Below, piece after piece: positions 30,490 through 40,253 of a DNA stretch of 64,000 nt; position 1 is the stretch's first letter, and the number at the start of each line of letters is the position of its first letter. The position numbers were made by a program, and so were the translations under genes. Under the pieces are notes generated by a model. The model searched no databases. It worked only from the letters and a program-made list of their open reading frames with translations, and had not been told where the DNA came from. This stretch comes from Aradus depressus. Its lineage: Eukaryota; Arthropoda; Insecta; Hemiptera; Aradidae. The stretch is from the NCBI GenBank assembly GCA_963662175.1, contig OY759223.1, positions 12,626,249-12,690,248 on the forward strand, given 5' to 3'.

Positions 30490-31025
30490 TAAAAAGCATT
30501 TTAAATGAAATTGGGGAGGGAGAATTATTAAATATATTGGATCCGGTAATGCTAAAAAACTGTCTGCCCAGGGTTTCGGACGCATTTGTGAATCATCTGA
30601 AGAATAAAGATAAATATTACCTTTTAGAATGCCGATACACCTTTTATCCCAATATTTACAAGCCAGATCAACTCCAACCATAACTAAACCTGAATGCTCC
30701 TTTCTCACACATCAAAGCACTGGCTCAACTCCGTCTATCTGGCAAGTACTATCTTAAAATCAGTTACAAAAATAGTCTATACATCCTTAATACCCAGCAA
30801 CTTTGTACAATCTGCAATAAAAATGAATTGGAAGACGTATACCACCTATTAATATCCTGTCCGATCTACTCCCCCATTAGATGCCACTTCCTGCCTCAGA
30901 GTGTCAGTATAGACCGATCCAGCTTTCATACGTTACTCCTGGCCCATAATAAGAATGATATCTCAAACATTTTTCATTATCTAATCAGCGCTCTGAAACT
31001 TAGATCATTCATTGTCAATGAATAA
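30490..31025 (+). pseudogene. LINE X ORF2 C-terminus
   Basis: A single frame spans the whole piece with one in-frame stop (TAA 30681-30683). It reads LNEIGEGELLNILDPVMLKN, then ALAQLRLSGKYYLKISYKN, and LCTICNKNELEDVYHLLIS followed by CP: a C-x2-C...H...C finger at the same place as in LINE Y. It ends ALKLRSFIVNE. Interruption by LINE Y falls in the 3' UTR, after the stop. Confidence 0.8.
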
Positions 31026-31125
31026 TGTACTTCAACTTACATATTATATTGATATTCAATACCTACATCCCCACTCCATATTTACTGTCTTTGTTACATT
31101 ATTATTATTATTAATTTGTAATTAT

Positions 31126-33361
31126 AATCTGGGAAAATTACTTCACGGATTTATATAGCTCAAAAAGCATATTACCAGAAACATCGCTGCCAAACACGAC
31201 ACTTCGGCATTTGGACTCACCTATCTCGATGAATGAGATTACCGAAGCAATACAGGGTACAAAAAACCAAAAAGCACCGGGGACCGACGGCATTCCGAAT
31301 GAAGTTTATAAGTGCCTAACCCCTGCATGGCAACACTACCTGCTGAACCTGTTCAACAGAGTGATGGAGGAAGAACGAGTGCCGAGTCAATGGTCACAAC
31401 TTGCAGCATTCCTCATCCATAAGAAAGGCGACCCAGACGACCCACACAACTATCGAACTGTAGCTTTAGTTAATACTATGCCGAAAATCTTCACCTCGAT
31501 ACAAAACAAGAGACTTTCAGCCTGGATAGAAACAGAAGGCTTACTACCAGAAGCACAATCAGGTTTCAGAACAGGCCGAGGCTGCTCCGATAACATCTTC
31601 TGTTTGCAAGCTATTATATATAACAATATCCGTTTAAAAAGTAGGTATCTTTATGCTTTTTTCATAGATTTAAAGAAAGCTTTTGACTCCCTAAACCGCC
31701 ACATCTTATGGAATAAACTATCATCCATTGGAGTGAGTAAAAAGTTTATAGCAGTGCTTCAAAGTTTTTACAATAATGCAAATGTAACAGTTTCCACACC
31801 TTCAGGTCAAACAAAGAATATCAAGGTAGAAACAGGGGTGCTGCAAGGAGATTCTATCAGTCCCACTCTATTTAACTTGTTCCTGTTCGACATAGAAAAA
31901 TTATTTAAAGAAAATGGCTTCAGAGGAGTAAATATCGATGGCAAAAACGACATTATATTCCTAATGTATGCAGACGATTTGGTAATGTTTAGTGATACTC
32001 CCAAAGATTTGCAGAACAAACTTAATTATCTCAGCACTTACCTGAAAGAAAACTTACTAGAACTCAACACCCAGAAATCAAAAATTCTCATTTTTCATAG
32101 AAGTCCTAACCAAAAACTTCAAACACCATTCTACTACCAAGGAAACATAATAGAAGTGGTAAAAAAACAAACTTACCTAGGAATTCCTTTTTCAAAAACA
32201 GGAAGATTTAGCGAAACTGCAGACGTCTACATTTCCAAAGCGAACAAAGCCACAGGAGTAACCATCCACACTTTAGCGGCAGCAAGATCGGACAGTTGGG
32301 ACACCAAGAAGAAACTGCTGGAGTCAGTCACACTGGCCACTTTGTTGTACTCCACGGAAATATGGGCTTTGGAATACCTGGAGAAACTAGATACGGTGCT
32401 CACAAGATACTACAAAAGAGTACTGAAGCTTCCAAAGTCAACTCCAAACAGCTTCGTGAGAGTAGAGACTAACAGCTACAATCTTAGTGCCATCGTAATC
32501 GGAAGAGCAGTGGGCTGGTGGAGCAAAATACTGGAGATGCCGGCCGACAGGTACCCTAGACTGTGTTACGAACGTCTCCTGTTCCTGAGCAAGCAGCCTT
32601 CAGACCTACCGGCCTACAACTGGGTGACTCAACTCCGGAATATCCTAACCTCTGTAGGCTATTCATGGTTATGGGATACTCAGGACCCTGATCTTATCAG
32701 CAGGCATAAGAAAAAGATTGTGAGTAGATTTGAAGAAAGGAGTCGCGATAGAGACATTCAGCACATTCTCGAATCTAACTATAACCTCACATACAAGGAT
32801 ATTTACTATTACAACGTCTACTTAAAGCTGAGGACAAATATCGAGAGGACGAGAGTGTTGGCTCAGATTCGGCTGTGTAGAGAAAGCCTGGCTAGAGTGA
32901 CGGTGGGAGGAGTGACCTACCTCTTCAACAGGGAAGACAGCTGTAGTGTCTGCAACGAAGACCGACCGGACGACATCCACCATTTCTTCATGGAGTGTCC
33001 AGCCTTCAGCCAACTAAGAAAAAAGTACCTGGTAGAAGCACTAAAGAGCCCGCAACCTCACAAGACCCTTTTCAACATTGCAAACAACCAAAACCTCAAT
33101 AATATTATACTATACATAGTAAGGGCGCTAAAAATTAGAGGACATTGAAGTTTTCAAATAAAATACCATTTTTATTTTTGTTTTAATTTGTTTATTAACA
33201 GTTAGGTTCTATATTACTTTGTATTTTATTATTATTATTATTTTATATTTTCATTTATTTGTACTTTTTTTAAACTGAATAATGTATATATCAGGCCGAA
33301 CCCTGAGCCTAAAAGATGAATTTCTTAAAGGCTAATAAAGAATTGAATTGAACTAAAAAAA
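31126..33361 (+). mobile_element. LINE Y, 5'-truncated, recent
   Basis: Inserted in the 3' UTR of LINE X. An exact 14-bp duplication TAATTTGTAATTAT flanks it (31112-31125, 33362-33375). It carries an unbroken RT frame, a 3' UTR and a terminal GAATTGAATTGAACTAAAAAA. The complete frame and exact TSD point to a young insertion. The endonuclease part and ORF1 were not copied, so it cannot move on its own. Confidence 0.92.
31127..33148 (+). CDS. Non-LTR reverse transcriptase, N-truncated ORF2
   Basis: Open from the 5' truncation point (WENYFTDLYSSKSILPETSL upstream of the first Met at 31211) to the stop at 33146-33148, 673 codons. Counting from that Met, the RT domain has AFFIDLKKAFDS (~149-160, first catalytic Asp), GVLQGDSISPTLFN (~209-222) and the YADD active site (253-256). 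The C-terminus has a C-x2-C...H...C finger (C578, C581, H591, C596). No RNase H or endonuclease is present. This is a CR1/L2/jockey-group LINE; I cannot fix the clade. In the full element this enzyme would prime cDNA synthesis on nicked target DNA. All three catalytic Asp positions look intact. Confidence 0.9.
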   Translation: MWENYFTDLYSSKSILPETSLPNTTLRHLDSPISMNEITEAIQGTKNQKAPGTDGIPNEVYKCLTPAWQHYLLNLFNRVMEEERVPSQWSQLAAFLIHKKGDPDDPHNYRTVALVNTMPKIFTSIQNKRLSAWIETEGLLPEAQSGFRTGRGCSDNIFCLQAIIYNNIRLKSRYLYAFFIDLKKAFDSLNRHILWNKLSSIGVSKKFIAVLQSFYNNANVTVSTPSGQTKNIKVETGVLQGDSISPTLFNLFLFDIEKLFKENGFRGVNIDGKNDIIFLMYADDLVMFSDTPKDLQNKLNYLSTYLKENLLELNTQKSKILIFHRSPNQKLQTPFYYQGNIIEVVKKQTYLGIPFSKTGRFSETADVYISKANKATGVTIHTLAAARSDSWDTKKKLLESVTLATLLYSTEIWALEYLEKLDTVLTRYYKRVLKLPKSTPNSFVRVETNSYNLSAIVIGRAVGWWSKILEMPADRYPRLCYERLLFLSKQPSDLPAYNWVTQLRNILTSVGYSWLWDTQDPDLISRHKKKIVSRFEERSRDRDIQHILESNYNLTYKDIYYYNVYLKLRTNIERTRVLAQIRLCRESLARVTVGGVTYLFNREDSCSVCNEDRPDDIHHFFMECPAFSQLRKKYLVEALKSPQPHKTLFNIANNQNLNNIILYIVRALKIRGH

Positions 33362-33708
33362 TAATTTGTAATTATTTATTTTATTTATTTATGTTTTTTA
33401 TTTAGTTTGTTAAAGGTTTCTTTATATGTGTCATTATTATGTTAATATTGTAAAAGTAATGGACACTGACTCAATTATATACGGGTGATCCCTTTAAACA
33501 ATAAAAATTATTATTATTATTATTATAACCTTGAGCGCGCCGTCCTGATTGGAATTTGGTGACGCTCCCGAGCCTGTACTAAGTCTGGTATTCGTTAAGG
33601 ATCTCTATCCTAGGTGAATAAAACTAAATAGGCAAAATTAAATACTCCCACAGTAAAGTCAGGCTCGAGTTAAAACTCGGACATGAGTCATAATAACTAA
33701 CTAACCCA

Positions 33709-33942
33709 GGCACCCAATGATCATATCCCATCCCTAGTAGCTCAATTGTTCTCAATTATTATAGTCGTTATTGATGTTCTGTCCTTGCACAAGGGCGGAT
33801 TCATTGCTGAACGTCCTATCCGAAAGATGGTGCTCAGAAGGGTTAGATTTTAAAATCCTAGATTGAATTTTCAACGGTTTTTATTCACGCTTCAAGGTCC
33901 CTTGAATACGTTCTCGATGATATCTGTCTCTGTGTATAATAA
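33709..33942. other. No gene; R2-like trace
   Basis: Traces of reversed R2 (CACGCTTCAAGGTCCCTTGA near 33886) and of SINE-A centre (CGTCCTATCCGAAAGATGG near 33812). No gene. Confidence 0.4.
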
Positions 33943-34407
33943 CAAACATAAAAAGAGCTCTCTGGTAATAGGTAATAAGACCTTGTAGTGAAAGCTCTGG
34001 TATGAGTCATAATAACTAACATAAAAAGAGCTCTCTGGTAATAGGTAATAAGACCTTGTAGTAAAAGCTCTGGTATGAGTCATAATAACTAACATAAAAA
34101 GAGCTCTCTGGTAATAGGTAATAAGACCTTGTAGTAAAAGCTCTGGTATGAGTCATAATAACTAACATAAAAAGAGCTCTCTGGTAATAGGTAATAAGAC
34201 CTTGTAGTAAAAGCTCTGGTATGAGTCATAATAACTAACATAAAAAGAGCTCTCTGGTAATAGGCAATAAGACCTTGTAGTGAAAGCTCTGGTATGAGTC
34301 ATAATAACTAACATAAAGAGAGCTCTCTGGTAATAGGTAATAAGACCTTGTAGTAAAAGCTCTGGTATGAATCATAATAACTAACATAAAAAGAGCTCTC
34401 TGGTAAT
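33943..34407 (+). repeat. 73-bp satellite derived from the SINE-A 3' end
   Basis: The unit (AAAAAGAGCTCTCTGGTAAT, AGGTAATAAGACCTTGTAGT, AAAAGCTCTGGTATGAGTCA, TAATAACTAACAT) repeats about 6.4 times with few differences. It aligns throughout with the last part of SINE-A (AAAGAGCGCTCTGGTAGTAG through CATGAGTCATAATAACTAAC), so a SINE tail has been amplified in tandem. It lies 240 bp downstream of the split SINE-A copy. Confidence 0.9.
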
Positions 34408-34932
34408 CATTTAATATCTTAAAAATGTCAACAAATTTTGATTTAGAAATTTACAGAAATTTAATTTGGAAATATTTATGTATTTGCAATAGCTAAAATA
34501 TCCAGTAACTCGTGTTTACATGTTATTTATACATTTTTACATTGCTTATTTTATTTATAATCCTATATACACCAACCTGAATAAAGAGTGTCAGATAAAC
34601 CCTCCTCCGTTTTCATAAAAACAAAACAGATTATAGAGAAACCGTTTACTTTGAATTTGCCATTTACATAAGCACTGCTTGAAAATTTTCGCATAAAAAA
34701 TATACGAGGAAGGGCGAAAGAATCATGATCAGTCAATGTGACGGCAGAGGGTTCGAGGAATGTCATTTATGATTTTTGTTCTAAAGGTGACACCATTTTT
34801 ATGTTCGATTATCCATTGCAGAAATATAGCAGATAATAAGAAACCATATAATCGGTCAATTGGAACTCTAAAAATTAATGGAACGGAAAAATGTATATTT
34901 AAAATTATTTTCTTTATATTAAACATTATAAT
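34408..34932. other. No gene seen
   Basis: AT-rich; frames at 34563-34766 (-) and 34760-34942 (+) show no recognised domain. Confidence 0.4.
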
Positions 34933-35272
34933 GCGCCGGTAGCTCAGTGGTATGCGTGCTTGACTTCTGAGCTCAAGGTCGTGGGTTCGTAGCCCGACCA
35001 AGGCCCTTAGTTTATTTTATCTGGGAGGTAAAATAAACTTAAGCAAGCCGTCCTTCGGATGGGACGTTAAGCGATGGTCCCGAGCCTGTACGATGTCAGG
35101 TACTCGTTAAAGACCCCTACCCTAGATTAATAAAAATTTAGGGTAGGCAAAATTTAGGACTCCCACAGAAGAGTCGGGCTCATGTCCACCAGAGTGTCGA
35201 AAGAGCGCTCTGGTAGTAGGCGATATGACCTCGTAGTTAAAGCCCGGGCATGAGTCATAAAACCTAACCTAA
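34933..35272 (+). repeat. SINE-A, full length, young
   Basis: Complete from GCGCCGGTAGCTCAGTGG (A box) through GTGGGTTCGTAGCC (B box), GTAAAATAAACTTAAGCA, the conserved centre and CATGAGTCATAAAACCTAAC. The duplication AACATTAT flanks it (34922-34929, 35271-35278). It serves as the reference copy in this window. Confidence 0.92.
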
Positions 35273-35940
35273 CATTATTTTTTAGCGGATTTTAGAGAAA
35301 ATAGCATCAGCTAGCGCGGTTCATAAGACCTATGGAGAATGAATAACTTCCCAACCAATCGTTTGAATTTATCATTCGCCTTAATTCGAACCCTCGATCT
35401 TGAGCTCGGTAAGCAAGCACGCATACTCCTGATGGCGCCCTTACAATAAACCCTTTTGTTATGTGCCTATGATATTTGAAAAATAATCTAATTAATCATG
35501 AAATAACTCGTCCTGGGGCCCCATAAAATGAGTCAATTTAAGTTTTATGGGCCAAAGAGTAGAATTGAGCCCCCAAAACGTCCCTTTGGATACGTTCACT
35601 CTTCTGTCTGTATGATTTCTGTCCACATCAGTTGAGAAGAAAATTCTAACAATAAGTTGGATTTGACAAAGAGCGTGTGGGAGGAGCAGAAGCTGAGAAA
35701 GACAAATTGTTGTTGGACAAAGTCAATTTAAACATACAATAACAAATAGTTTATCGATTAACTGATTTATGCCTTACCAATATGTCTTTTTGATTAGTTG
35801 TAACTGCCTCATATTATTTTGTTATGGCTCTTCTGCCCTAACTTGAGTCAAGTTAACAAGCAACAAAAAAGATATAGTGTCCAGTGATGGATTGAATTGT
35901 CCAATCCTCCTCTCAATATATGACGATATAGTATATCCTA
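35273..35940. other. SINE-A head trace, otherwise unassigned
   Basis: 35385-35440 is a reversed SINE-A head (GAACCCTCGATCTTGAGCTC). The remainder has no recognised gene or repeat. Confidence 0.45.
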
Positions 35941-36290
35941 GAGGGCGCCAGTAGCTCAGGACGTGCTTGCTTACTAAGCTCAGGATCATGGGCTCGAAGC
36001 TCGGCTGAGATCCTTAGAATTTTAATGTGAGAAGAGAAAAAAACCTGAGCACGGCGTCCTTCGGCTGGGATGTTAAGCTATGGTTTCAGAGCCTGTAAGA
36101 TATCAGGTTCTCGTGAAAGATCCCCTATCCTAGGTGAATACAAATTTAGTAATAGTAGAGTCGTGCTCATGTCCACCATGAGCTCGGGTAGTAGGCGATA
36201 TGACCTTCAATCATATATGTTCAAGACCCAGCTGAGGCCCTTAGGTTTTATGTGTGAGGTAAAAAAACCATGAGGACGTTGTCCTGATAA
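35941..36290 (+). repeat. Two SINE-A fragments in tandem
   Basis: 35941-36205 is a worn copy with head (GGCGCCAGTAGCTCAGGACG), centre and part of the 3' half. 36210-36290 repeats the segment after the B box (CCAGCTGAGGCCCTTAGG to GAGGACGTTGTCCT). The second piece is a partial duplicate or a second insertion. Confidence 0.65.
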
Positions 36291-37165
36291 CTATCGATGT
36301 AACGAATATCTTAACAAGTAATTTATTATTTAAGATTCGGTTCCTTAGAAATATACCTATTGATTTTTAACCAAACTTATTTCAGGAGACTCTCAGAACG
36401 AAAACTTAGTTATTTATTTCGCGCTGGCGAGGTACAATGTCGGTGAATCACCGGTGACTTTTTTAAATGGTCATAACTTTGAAATATTAATTCCTCTTGT
36501 TGAAGCAAAAGTTAAGTCCTCCACTCTATAGCCAGTAGTTCCATCCTATTAAAAACTTTGAAGCAGGCCTCCCCTAACAAAAAAACACACTTATAATTAA
36601 TTTATAACTAATTTCCTTCGGCCCGTGCCATTAACATAGTAATAGAATACGTCACAATAATATTAATATGAAGATGGCTGATGTAGTGAAAAGTGATTAT
36701 TTCACAGGTTGCAAATCTGACGCACGGTCCTATTGGTAACTTGCAAGTAATCCATTTTTAATGAAAACTATTTTTTTAGTTTATTTAATGTTAATCTTGG
36801 TTTTTTGCTCTGGCCAGGGGAGGCACGCCCCCCCCCCCCCTCTGGCTACGCCCCTGGATAGAGGCTGATTAAAGGGGAGGCTTAACACAAACGCTCTAAT
36901 AATTGTCGTTGTAATAAATTATCGACACGAAATTTCATATTTAAATTCAAGGATCTATAAGGACATCTATTATTTTTCAGCAGAATAAAGGGGAGGAGGG
37001 ATCAACTCAAAATACCCTGATAACTGCCGATGTAATGAATTTATTCACACAACATTCAGAAGACACTATTTTGAAAAAATATTAAGTTTTATCCCAAATG
37101 ATTGATTGGCTTTGGAGGGAAAGTGTAATTGATTAATTCATGCTGGGGACGTACGTATCTGGTGA
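36291..37165 (+). repeat. GA-family copies with other fragments
   Basis: GA sequence lies at 36295-36465 (right end GCGCTGGCGAGGTACAATGT) and 36870-37165 (CTTAACACAAACGCTCTAAT to TGCTGGGGACGTACGTATCT). Between them are a LINE-tail block (36595-36665) and GATGGCTGATGTAGTGAAAA (36672 on), which matches the left border of the Penelope-like palindrome (18477 on). A 13-base C run is at 36828-36840. Confidence 0.5.
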
Positions 37166-37405
37166 TTTACTGTAGAATAGGAAATATCTAAATATATTTT
37201 TAGAATAGAAAAGAGAATAGAAAAGTTTAGAAAATACGAATTTCCCTTGAAAACTCAACATCCGACACCACTTCGTATATCTGTTGAAGTACAAAAGACA
37301 TTCAAAGAAAAAGATTATTTACGAGAAAATATTTTTTTCATTTTTCCCCATTTTTCGAAAAAATATAAAAATGAAGAAGGTAACAAAGTGAATGTTTACA
37401 TTATA
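37166..37405. other. No gene seen
   Basis: AT-rich; ends at the SINE-A target site. Confidence 0.35.
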
Positions 37406-37736
37406 GGTTAGGTTAGGTTTTATGACTCATGCCCGGGCTTTAACTACGAGGTCATATCGCCTACTACCAGAGCGCTCTATCGTCACTCTGGTGGACATGA
37501 GCCCGACTCTACTGTGGGAGTCCTAAATTTTTATTCACCTAGGGCAGGGGTCTTTAACGAGTACCTGACATAGTACAGGCTCGGGTCCATCGCTTAACGT
37601 CCCATCCGAAGGACGGCGTGCTTAAGTTTATTTTACCTCTCAGATAAAATAAACTAAGGGCCTCGGTCGGGCTACGAACCCACGACCTTGAGCTCAGAAG
37701 TCAAGCACGCATACCACTGAGCTACCGGCGCCCTCT
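37406..37736 (-). repeat. SINE-A, full length, young
   Basis: Complete minus-strand copy with the CCTAACCTAACC tail next to 37406 and the A box next to 37736. The target duplication TGTTTACATTATAG occurs at about 37393-37406 and 37738-37751, with one mismatch. It lacks the GCCTACCCTAAA segment present in some other copies. Confidence 0.92.
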
Positions 37737-37751
37737 GTGTTTACATTATAG

Positions 37752-38365
37752 AAAAACTCTTTAAAATGTTGACAGTTGACGTCATGAATTCTACTGACAC
37801 TTTTCTCTCTCCGCTAGGTTTCAAGTTGTTTTGTTGTTTGTTTATGTGTAGTTCAGTTGTTTCTTTATGTTATTGTTGTTTTTTCGGGGGGAGGATTGAA
37901 TGCCGGAGAGTTTTAAATCTACTGCTTATCACCTACAGCCTTTAGAATTTCGTTTGCTTATTGAACTCGCTTGGTAGAGATTACGTTTAGAAATTATTCA
38001 AAGCCTGAAGCCAGAACATAGGGAATTTTTAGAGGGGCGATAGAAATTTTACCGGAAGAGAAGAAATTCCGACATTTCGGAATATTAGTAATATCTGTCG
38101 TAGCAAAACTGTAGTCTGCTATCGAGGGTGTTAGTACATTTTCAACTTCATTTGGATTGTACGACTTCTAAAAAAATCCAATATGGCGAAACCAATATTG
38201 CGGAAATTGGGAATATTGCTTCAGAACCGAATTCTACTGTCAAAAGTATTATTATTTTTTCAATTTCACCAATCGGATAACTTACAGAGAAATTCCATAT
38301 GACAAATCCAAGATGGCGATCGAATTTCATATTATATCCTATATCCATCGGTAAGAATATAGTAC
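37752..38365 (+). pseudogene. Unassigned stretch with a short degraded frame
   Basis: An ATG at 37900 opens 47 codons with one in-frame TAG (37975-37977): MPESFKSTAYHLQPLEFRLL, then after the stop LEIIQSLKPEHREFLEG. The frame looks protein-like and follows a T/G-rich leader, but I do not recognise it. Nearby ATCCAATATGGCGAAACC and ATCCAAGATGGCGATCG (38177 on, 38299 on) are short related repeats. Confidence 0.3.
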
Positions 38366-38760
38366 CAAATGAAAAAGTTGTCTGTGAATCATCGGCAATG
38401 TACTTCCCCAGAACGAATTAATCAATTAACTTTTCGCTCCCATTCAAAATCCAGTCGACTGTTAGGACGAGATGTGTGAAGTCGATAACCGATAGAATGA
38501 TTGTATCGACACAAAATTTTATGTGAATCCAAAACCCTCTAACGACGACACCTATTGTTTTTCAGCCAAATCGATCAAACGAAAGGAGGTGATCAGAGGG
38601 GAAATTCAACTCAAATAAGGAAGAGGACTCAATTCAAAAACCCTAATAACTGCCGATGTAATGAAGTTTTTGACACAAATTTTAGTGGATTTAGGAGCCC
38701 ATGTGTAAGTCAACTGTTGAATATTAGCGCAAAAGTTCGACTGGTTATATTACTTATTTG
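38366..38760. repeat. GA-family pair, head to head
   Basis: 38366-38470 is a reversed right end (GTCTGTGAATCATCGGCAAT, TACTTCCCCAGAACGAATTA). 38480-38760 runs forward (GATAACCGATAGAATGATTG, TTTTCAGCCAAATCGATCAA, CTGCCGATGTAATGAAG). Confidence 0.6.
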
Positions 38761-38954
38761 TTATTATTATATGTTTTTTCTCTTCTTTTCTATTAATATA
38801 TAGGTATTTTGTAAAAAAAAATTTATTTTTATTTTTATTTTGAATATTCACAATAGGTATAAACCATTTATAAATTTGATGAAAGACATTTAAAAAAATG
38901 AAATAAAAATAAAAAAGAAGAAAATAATGATAAATAAAATTTAAAATATCTACA

Positions 38955-39302
38955 GGTTTAGGTTCAGGTTTTATGACTCATGCCCGGGCTTTAACAACGA
39001 GGTCATATCGCCTACTACCAGAGCGCTCTTTCGTCACTCTGGTGGACATGAGCCCGACTCTACTGTGGGAGTCCTAAATTTTGCCTACCCTAAATTTTTA
39101 TTAATCTAGGGTAGGGGTCTTTAACGAGTATCTGATATCGTACAGGCTCGGGACCATCGCTTAACATCCCATCCGAAGGACGGCGTGCTTAAGTTTATTT
39201 TAACTCCCAGATAAAATAAACTAAGGGCCTCGGTCGGGTTACGAACCCACGACCTTGAGCTCAGAAGTCAAGCACGCATACCACTGAGCTACCGGCGCCC
39301 TC
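38955..39302 (-). repeat. SINE-A, full length, 13-bp TSD
   Basis: Complete minus-strand copy flanked by an exact 13-bp duplication TAAAATATCTACA (38942-38954, 39303-39315). The tail reads GGTTTAGGTTCAGGTTTTAT on the plus strand, a mutated CCTAA tail. This is the clearest TSD among the SINE-A copies. Confidence 0.95.
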
Positions 39303-39315
39303 TAAAATATCTACA

Positions 39316-39624
39316 TATGTACAAAATAATAGGTAAAAAAAAAAAAGTTTCTATATAATAAAATAATAATGGCCTATATGCATATAATATAATATATACA
39401 AAAGAAAGAGAAAATATTAAATTTAAATAATAATAAACATAAACATAAAACATAATAATAAAGATAAAATAAAATCAACATCATAGTCCTTGAGACCCTT
39501 CGAAACACCCCCGGTTCTGTCATCCCCATCCCTCCAACTTAATGGGGGCAGGGGAGGCCGCGGGGGCTCGAGTGATCCCCCTGCCTTCTCACCCCGCCAA
39601 TCACTGTCCAATAGTTAAAAAAAA
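39316..39624. other. No gene; GC-rich patch
   Basis: 39490-39600 is a GC-rich patch (GGCAGGGGAGGCCGCGGGGG) with an open minus-strand frame that continues into AT-rich sequence. It looks like the junction of a coding end and a 3' UTR, but no family is recognised. Confidence 0.35.
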
Positions 39625-39895
39625 AAAAATGATACTTAATGTATCGAAATGAAACTCTGTATTGAAATTCGAACCCCATTAAGGCCTGCCTCTAATAATT
39701 TTCCACGAAATCAAGAGGAGGGACCTCTGAGAAGAGGACTGACTCAAATTACCTTAACTAATTTAATGAACGTAGTCCCTATGTAAGTCAACTATTGATT
39801 TTTAGTCCAAACGGTTCATTGGGTTTGGAGCAAAAGTGAACACTTAGTTGATTAATTCGTGCCGAGGAAGTACATAACAGGTGATTCACCGGTTT
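39625..39895 (+). repeat. GA-family, internal part and right end
   Basis: TTTTCCACGAAATCAAGAGG, then GTAAGTCAACTATTGATTTT and TTCGTGCCGAGGAAGTACAT in order. Confidence 0.55.
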
Positions 39896-39940
39896 CATAC
39901 ATTAACAGGTTCATTACTCTTGAATCCTTTAACCATGAGG

Positions 39941-40246
39941 ACGCCTGTAGCTCAGTGGTATGCGTGCTTGCTTATTGAGCTCAAGTTCGCAGGTTCGTAA
40001 CCCGGCCGAGACCCTTAGTTAATTTTATCTGGGAGGTAAAATAAACTTAAGCACGCCGTCCTTCGGTTGGGACGTTAATCAATGGTCCCGAGTCTGTTCC
40101 ATGTCAGGTACTCGTTAAAGACCCCTACCCTAGGTGAATAAAAATTTAGGATAGGCAAAGTTTACGACTCCCAGAGTAGAGGCGGGCTCATGTCCATCAG
40201 AGTGACGAAAGAGCGCGATATGGACATGAGGCATAATAACTAACTA
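39941..40246 (+). repeat. SINE-A, near full length, old tail type
   Basis: Head CCTGTAGCTCAGTGGTATGC (A box), GCAGGTTCGTAACC (B box), centre and 3' half to CATAATAACTAACTAAC. A deletion removed the CTCTGGTAGTAG part. The ACTAACTAAC tail instead of CCTAACCTAACC marks the older subfamily. Confidence 0.85.
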
Positions 40247-40253
40247 ACAGAAG

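Larger units (their letters stand above)
30490..33524 (+). mobile_element. LINE X, 5'-truncated, interrupted by LINE Y
   Basis: It occupies 30490-31125 and 33376-33524. The 3' end has AATAAA followed by an (ATT)n tail (33502-33524). The 10-bp duplication ATAACCTTGA bounds the insertion within SINE-A. Only the last ~180 codons and the 3' UTR were copied. The C-terminus is related to that of LINE Y, so they are different families of one group. Confidence 0.85.
30418..33708 (+). repeat. SINE-A copy split by nested LINEs
   Basis: The head lies at 30418-30489 (GCCGGTAGCTCA joined to AAGATCTCGGGTTCGAGACC). The internal part resumes at 33526 (GAGCGCGCCGTCCTGATTGG) and continues to GACATGAGTCATAATAACTA near 33708. 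ATAACCTTGA is present on both sides of the interruption (30480-30489, 33525-33534). The head also lost about 30 bases between two GAGCTCA-like repeats. The old-type tail fits an old SINE hit by a later LINE. Confidence 0.85.

Noticed and set aside
34943..35000. tRNA gene
   Set aside because: The A and B boxes belong to the SINE-A head. The segment does not close into a full cloverleaf, and the same head recurs in many dispersed copies followed by the SINE body. The same applies to SINE-B at 55975-56164.
39423..39611. Coding gene in the GC-rich patch
   Set aside because: The frame is open mainly because of base composition, and it continues into AT-rich low-complexity sequence without any recognised motif.
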